Positions 61,002 through 64,000 of a DNA stretch of 64,000 bases are shown here, piece after piece. This DNA comes from Tamlana flava (GTDB lineage: Bacteria; Bacteroidota; Bacteroidia; Flavobacteriales; Flavobacteriaceae). Where the stretch lies: assembly GCF_041287255.1 (NCBI RefSeq), contig NZ_JBGGTX010000002.1, forward strand, positions 962,219 to 1,026,218. The letters are read 5' to 3'. The position numbers were made by a program, and so were the translations under genes. The notes under the pieces were generated by a model that did not search any database, had not been told where the DNA came from, and was given only the letters and a program-made list of their open reading frames with translations. Numbering within the stretch: the stretch's first letter is position 1; each line of letters starts with the position of its first letter.

Positions 61002-61023
61002 TTTCGGTGATTTTCTCAGCTTG

Positions 61024-61158
61024 CGCACAACGATTTGTGTAAGGATAGTTGTGTAAGCGAGTAACTAACTTACTAAAAATGGAACGAACCAGAGGAAAAT
61101 CCGCAGGATTTTCCGAGTAGGCTAGAACCAAGCAATTATTTTTACACGGTGTTACCTG
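61024..61158. repeat. attC-like imperfect palindrome E8
   Basis: Left end CACAAC-GATTT-GTGTAAGGATA, right end ATTTTTACAC-GGT-GTTACC; centre hairpin GGAAAATCC-GCA-GGATTTTCC inside the conserved block also seen in E3 and E9. Confidence 0.7.
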
Positions 61159-61173
61159 CTGGCTTTATTAATT

Positions 61174-61680
61174 TTAAAATCCGAAGTTAACACCTAAATT
61201 AATTGTCGAAGCACTACCTCCACTTTCACTAATGTTAGCGTAAGAACCAATAATTGCAAATTTTTCTTTCAGATTATAAGTAATAATTGGTCTAATATAA
61301 AACCCGCCACTATCACTAAATGCATTAGCCGATAATCCATAGCCAATATCTGATCCAAGAGAGAAAGTTTGTGAAAGATTAATTCGGCCAGCAAACGCAA
61401 TGGGGATATAAATATCTGGAATTGATCCGAAGGCACTATTGGAACCATTTGTATTATTTCCTTCTCCTAAAAATACTAGTACGCCTGTAGTTGGTCCAAT
61501 GTTTATGTTTTCAGATACATCCCATAAATAATAAAAATTACCTAAAAGAGTATATGAAAAGTATTCACGAGATTCTCCTGTAGTTGGACCTACACCGACT
61601 TCCATTCTAAAACCTTTCTGTGCATTTATTGAAGAAATAAACAATAAGGTCAAAACGATAAAACTTAATTTTTTTTTCAT
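61174..61680 (-). CDS. Outer-membrane beta-barrel protein
   Basis: A 168-aa protein with a signal peptide (MKKKLSFIVLTLLFISSINA) and a small barrel with alternating strands (GFRMEVGVGPTTGESREYFS, IGPTTGVLVFLGEG, IYIPIAFAGRINLSQTFSLG, FAIIGSYANISESGGSASTI) ending NLGVNFGF, the terminal aromatic expected for outer-membrane insertion. No closer family can be named. It is a one-gene segment between E8 and E9. Confidence 0.75.
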   Translation of the reverse strand: MKKKLSFIVLTLLFISSINAQKGFRMEVGVGPTTGESREYFSYTLLGNFYYLWDVSENINIGPTTGVLVFLGEGNNTNGSNSAFGSIPDIYIPIAFAGRINLSQTFSLGSDIGYGLSANAFSDSGGFYIRPIITYNLKEKFAIIGSYANISESGGSASTINLGVNFGF

Positions 61681-61739
61681 AATTAGCTAGTTTTAGTTGT
61701 GTATGTTAAAATTAAACTATTTATTCTGTTTTCAGCTTG

Positions 61740-61875
61740 CAGGTAACGGTTTGGCTATGATTCCGTTGCGAGGAAAATCCGTAGGATTTTCAGAGTAGGA
61801 ATCGAGCCAAGTTAAATATACAGTTTTTTGGTTTAGCATTTAACGAGCAATGGATTATAGTCGGTGTTCTATGCC
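61740..61875. repeat. attC-like imperfect palindrome E9
   Basis: Left end GTAAC-GGTTT-GGCTATGATTCCGTTGC, right end GCAATGGATTATAGTC-GGT-GTTC; the arms pair over about 16 bases with few mismatches. Centre hairpin GAAAATCC-GTA-GGATTTTC and block GAGTAGGAATCGAGCCAAG shared with E3. Confidence 0.72.
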
Positions 61876-61888
61876 GTTTATCTCTTTA

Positions 61889-63847
61889 TTATTTTGGTCC
61901 CAATGCTATAATTTTTGCTGGTCCTATTGATCCGCCCACAGCAAATGCAATGTATTGTTTCCCCTCAACCAAATAGGTCATGGGAGCACCTGTAACATTT
62001 AGGGGAAGTTCTATCTCATGAATAAGCTCTCCGCTGTTCTTATCGAATACTTGCATTTTTGGTTCGAAATTAATTATTTCCTGAGTTTGCACTTCGTTTA
62101 GTTTTGCTCCTCCGACCAGAGCTGGAACGTACTCCCAATATTTTCCTTCTTGACCAATAAATAACAACGTCTTGGTAAGCAATGGAGATCCTCGTAAATT
62201 CCATCCTAATCTTGGTAAATTCAAGTCTTTTAATAAAGGATGGTTCCGAGGGCCATCTCCCAAAGCGGACTGCCATTTTTGATTCCCAGTATTTATATCT
62301 ATGGCCGTTATTCTACCATAAGGAGGCTTAAACAGAGGAAGACCTTGAGGGCCTGAGACCCTGGAACTTTGCCATTGATAATTAGCATCTGTCTTAGTAG
62401 AGTCTGATTTTATTATTTTGAAAATACTTGGAAAAGTCATAGATGGGACATAAAGCACGCCTTTTTCCGTATCAACAGCTGCTCCATGCCAGTTAGCGCC
62501 ACCTAATGCCCCAGGGAGATAAACTAAGCCCTTTTCAGTAGGAGGGGTAAATAATTCACCTTTATCTAATTCACTTAAACTTTCCCAGGCCTCATCAAAC
62601 AATTCAGTAGTAAAATTGATAATGTCATCCTTGGTAACACCTTGTCTTTCAAAAGGTGCAGGCTTTGTGGGGAATGGTTGTGTTGAAGAAGTTCTTTCAC
62701 CTGGCACGGAAGAAGGGGGGACAGGTTTTTCTTCAATTGGCCATATGGGTACGCCCGTTTCCCTATTAAAAACATATGTAAATCCTTGCTTGCTGACTTG
62801 TGCAACTATTTTCACAATTTTGCCGTCTCTATTAAGGTTTAAAAGATTGGGCGCTGCGGGTAAATCATAATCCCAAACTCCATGATGAACCATTTGAAAA
62901 TGCCATATTCGTTCCCCTGTAAGTATATTTAAGCACACTAAGCTCTCTGCAAACAAGTTGTCGCCTAATCTATTGCCTCCATACCAATCGTTTGTTGGTG
63001 TACTTATAGGCAAATAAACATATCCTAATTCCTCATCGGCGCTCATTCTTGTCCAAACATTGGTGTTGCCGGTGACTTTCCACGATTCATTTTCCCAAGT
63101 TTCATTTCCAAATTCATTTGTTTGTGGTATTGTATGAAATACCCATAATTGTTTGCCAGTCTTAACATCAAATCCTCTCACATCTCCAGGAGGCCTCATG
63201 CTTTGAGGATTTGCATCGGTGATTGACGCCCCAACCACAATTACATTATTGGCGATAATTGGAGGAGTGGAAATTCCGTAATGAGCAGCATCAAACTGAC
63301 GGCTAAGTCCCTGGGAAAGGTCTACCATTCCGCCTTTACCAAATGACTCCACTAAGCTCCCGTCCTTGGCATTTAACGCTATCAATCGAGCATCAGGGGT
63401 ACCTACGATAATTCGCCCTCCAGTCCCATCATCCCAATAGGAAACCCCTCTGTGAATATATGCCCCATGTGCAGGACCATTCGACTTGTAGGTTTCAGGA
63501 TTATAGGTCCAAATAGTTTTTCCTGTTAATCCATTTATTGCTGAAACAATTGCCGTTGAGGAGCTTACATACAAAATACCGTTAATAGCTAGAGGAGTGG
63601 CCTGGTAAATAGAAACCGGAAATTTAAACTGCTCTTTAAGATCATTGTCCGGTGATTCCCAAATCCATTTCACTTCGAGGTCTTTAACGTTTTCCTTATT
63701 GATTTGATCTAAAGGAGAGTATTTGGAACTGAATTTATCTGAAGCATAAGAAGTCCAATTAGCACCTAGATTTGATGATTTTTCCAAACAACCAAATGAG
63801 AATATTAGTATAGGAAGTAAGGCTAATAATTTATAATTAATTTTCAT
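61889..63847 (-). CDS. PQQ-dependent (quinoprotein) dehydrogenase lipoprotein
   Basis: A 652-aa predicted lipoprotein (MKINYKLLALLPILIFSFGC) with an eight-bladed quinoprotein propeller. Tryptophan-docking type repeats are visible (LTGKTIWTYNPET, VKTGKQLWVFHTIP, LTGERIWHFQMVHHGVWDYD, TGNQKWQSALG). HHGVWDYDLPAAPNL and NWHGAAVDTEKGVLYVPSMT are typical of membrane-type glucose or other sugar dehydrogenases that use PQQ. It would oxidise a sugar or alcohol in the periplasm and feed electrons to the respiratory chain; substrate unknown. It lies between E9 and the partial element at the right edge. Confidence 0.87.
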   Translation of the reverse strand: MKINYKLLALLPILIFSFGCLEKSSNLGANWTSYASDKFSSKYSPLDQINKENVKDLEVKWIWESPDNDLKEQFKFPVSIYQATPLAINGILYVSSSTAIVSAINGLTGKTIWTYNPETYKSNGPAHGAYIHRGVSYWDDGTGGRIIVGTPDARLIALNAKDGSLVESFGKGGMVDLSQGLSRQFDAAHYGISTPPIIANNVIVVGASITDANPQSMRPPGDVRGFDVKTGKQLWVFHTIPQTNEFGNETWENESWKVTGNTNVWTRMSADEELGYVYLPISTPTNDWYGGNRLGDNLFAESLVCLNILTGERIWHFQMVHHGVWDYDLPAAPNLLNLNRDGKIVKIVAQVSKQGFTYVFNRETGVPIWPIEEKPVPPSSVPGERTSSTQPFPTKPAPFERQGVTKDDIINFTTELFDEAWESLSELDKGELFTPPTEKGLVYLPGALGGANWHGAAVDTEKGVLYVPSMTFPSIFKIIKSDSTKTDANYQWQSSRVSGPQGLPLFKPPYGRITAIDINTGNQKWQSALGDGPRNHPLLKDLNLPRLGWNLRGSPLLTKTLLFIGQEGKYWEYVPALVGGAKLNEVQTQEIINFEPKMQVFDKNSGELIHEIELPLNVTGAPMTYLVEGKQYIAFAVGGSIGPAKIIALGPK

Positions 63848-63874
63848 GTGTGTAAAATTTTCTGGTTATGGCAT

Positions 63875-64000
63875 AACGTCCTGCTAAACGCAGTTCGGTC
63901 ATGAGAACGAAGATACAAAAAGAGGGAGACAATGCAGCCTTTGTGAGCGCTGCCACGCGAGCGACGGCGGCATTGTCCCTCTCGCCCATAAATTTCCCTT
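63875..64000. repeat. attC-like large element, left part, cut by window end
   Basis: These 126 bases are identical, base for base, to the first 126 bases from the AAC of the element at 26816 and in the same orientation. They include the AAC-GTCCT-GCTAAACGC end and the first large hairpin. The rest lies beyond the window. Confidence 0.85.

Overview
The window is AT-rich chromosomal DNA from a member of the Flavobacteriaceae (Bacteroidota), probably marine and gliding. The evidence is a gldI-type lipoprotein PPIase, a type IX secretion sorting tail, FecR/TonB surface-signalling genes, many Bacteroidota-type lipoprotein signals, and promoters with the TAnnTTTG -7 element (often with TTG about 20 bases upstream). 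Most of the window is housekeeping backbone; two stretches (about 25.5-31.3 kb and 56.9-64 kb) are accessory.

Layout: 0-5.3 kb holds the end of citrate synthase, two guanidino-modifying hydrolases (one CtlX-like), an NmrA-type protein and a TPR histidine kinase. 5.3-14.2 kb holds argS, then a surface-signalling locus: ECF sigma factor, CDF-type cation transporter, FecR anti-sigma, TonB receptor, and a divergent repeat lipoprotein. The identical ten-mer AGGGTAGGAA stands upstream of both fecR and the lipoprotein. 14.3-25.5 kb holds ffh, folD, an esterase, rluF, a hydrolase/cupin pair, a YitT-like protein, a HerA-like ATPase, queE, DUF2911 and DUF202 genes. 25.5-31.3 kb is accessory: an SDR, a membrane protein, a large structured attC-like element, an SLC12-type transporter between direct repeats, and a DUF2911 pseudogene joined to a fragment of an aspartyl-tRNA synthetase gene. 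31.3-37.8 kb holds a T9SS-tail propeller protein and the operon gatC-gatA-gatB/aspS, where GatB is fused to AspRS. 38-56.9 kb holds an enolase-superfamily epimerase, a porin, gyrB, mdh, secDF, a TonB receptor, lgt, PPIases, gldI, a DHH phosphoesterase, ndk, a cold-shock gene and DUF721. 57-64 kb is an array of single minus-strand genes separated by imperfect palindromes built like integron attC sites, with a dead tyrosine-recombinase remnant and no intact integrase.

The most striking observation is upstream of gatC. A promoter is followed by a 16-codon leader ORF with nine Asn codons (MMTNYNNNNNFNNPNF), then mutually exclusive RNA stems (1:2, 2:3 antiterminator, 3:4 terminator with a U tract). 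This is the logic of trp-type attenuation, tuned to Asn-tRNA and placed before the enzymes that make Asn-tRNA by the indirect route. The fused AspRS carries His at the position associated with non-discriminating enzymes, which fits. I know of no described Asn attenuator for GatCAB, but no literature search was possible.

The second main observation is the attC-like family: the elements with both ends visible have the plan AAC-N5-arm ... arm'-N3-GTT (one has AAT for AAC), consistent with a cluster of attC sites lacking an integrase.
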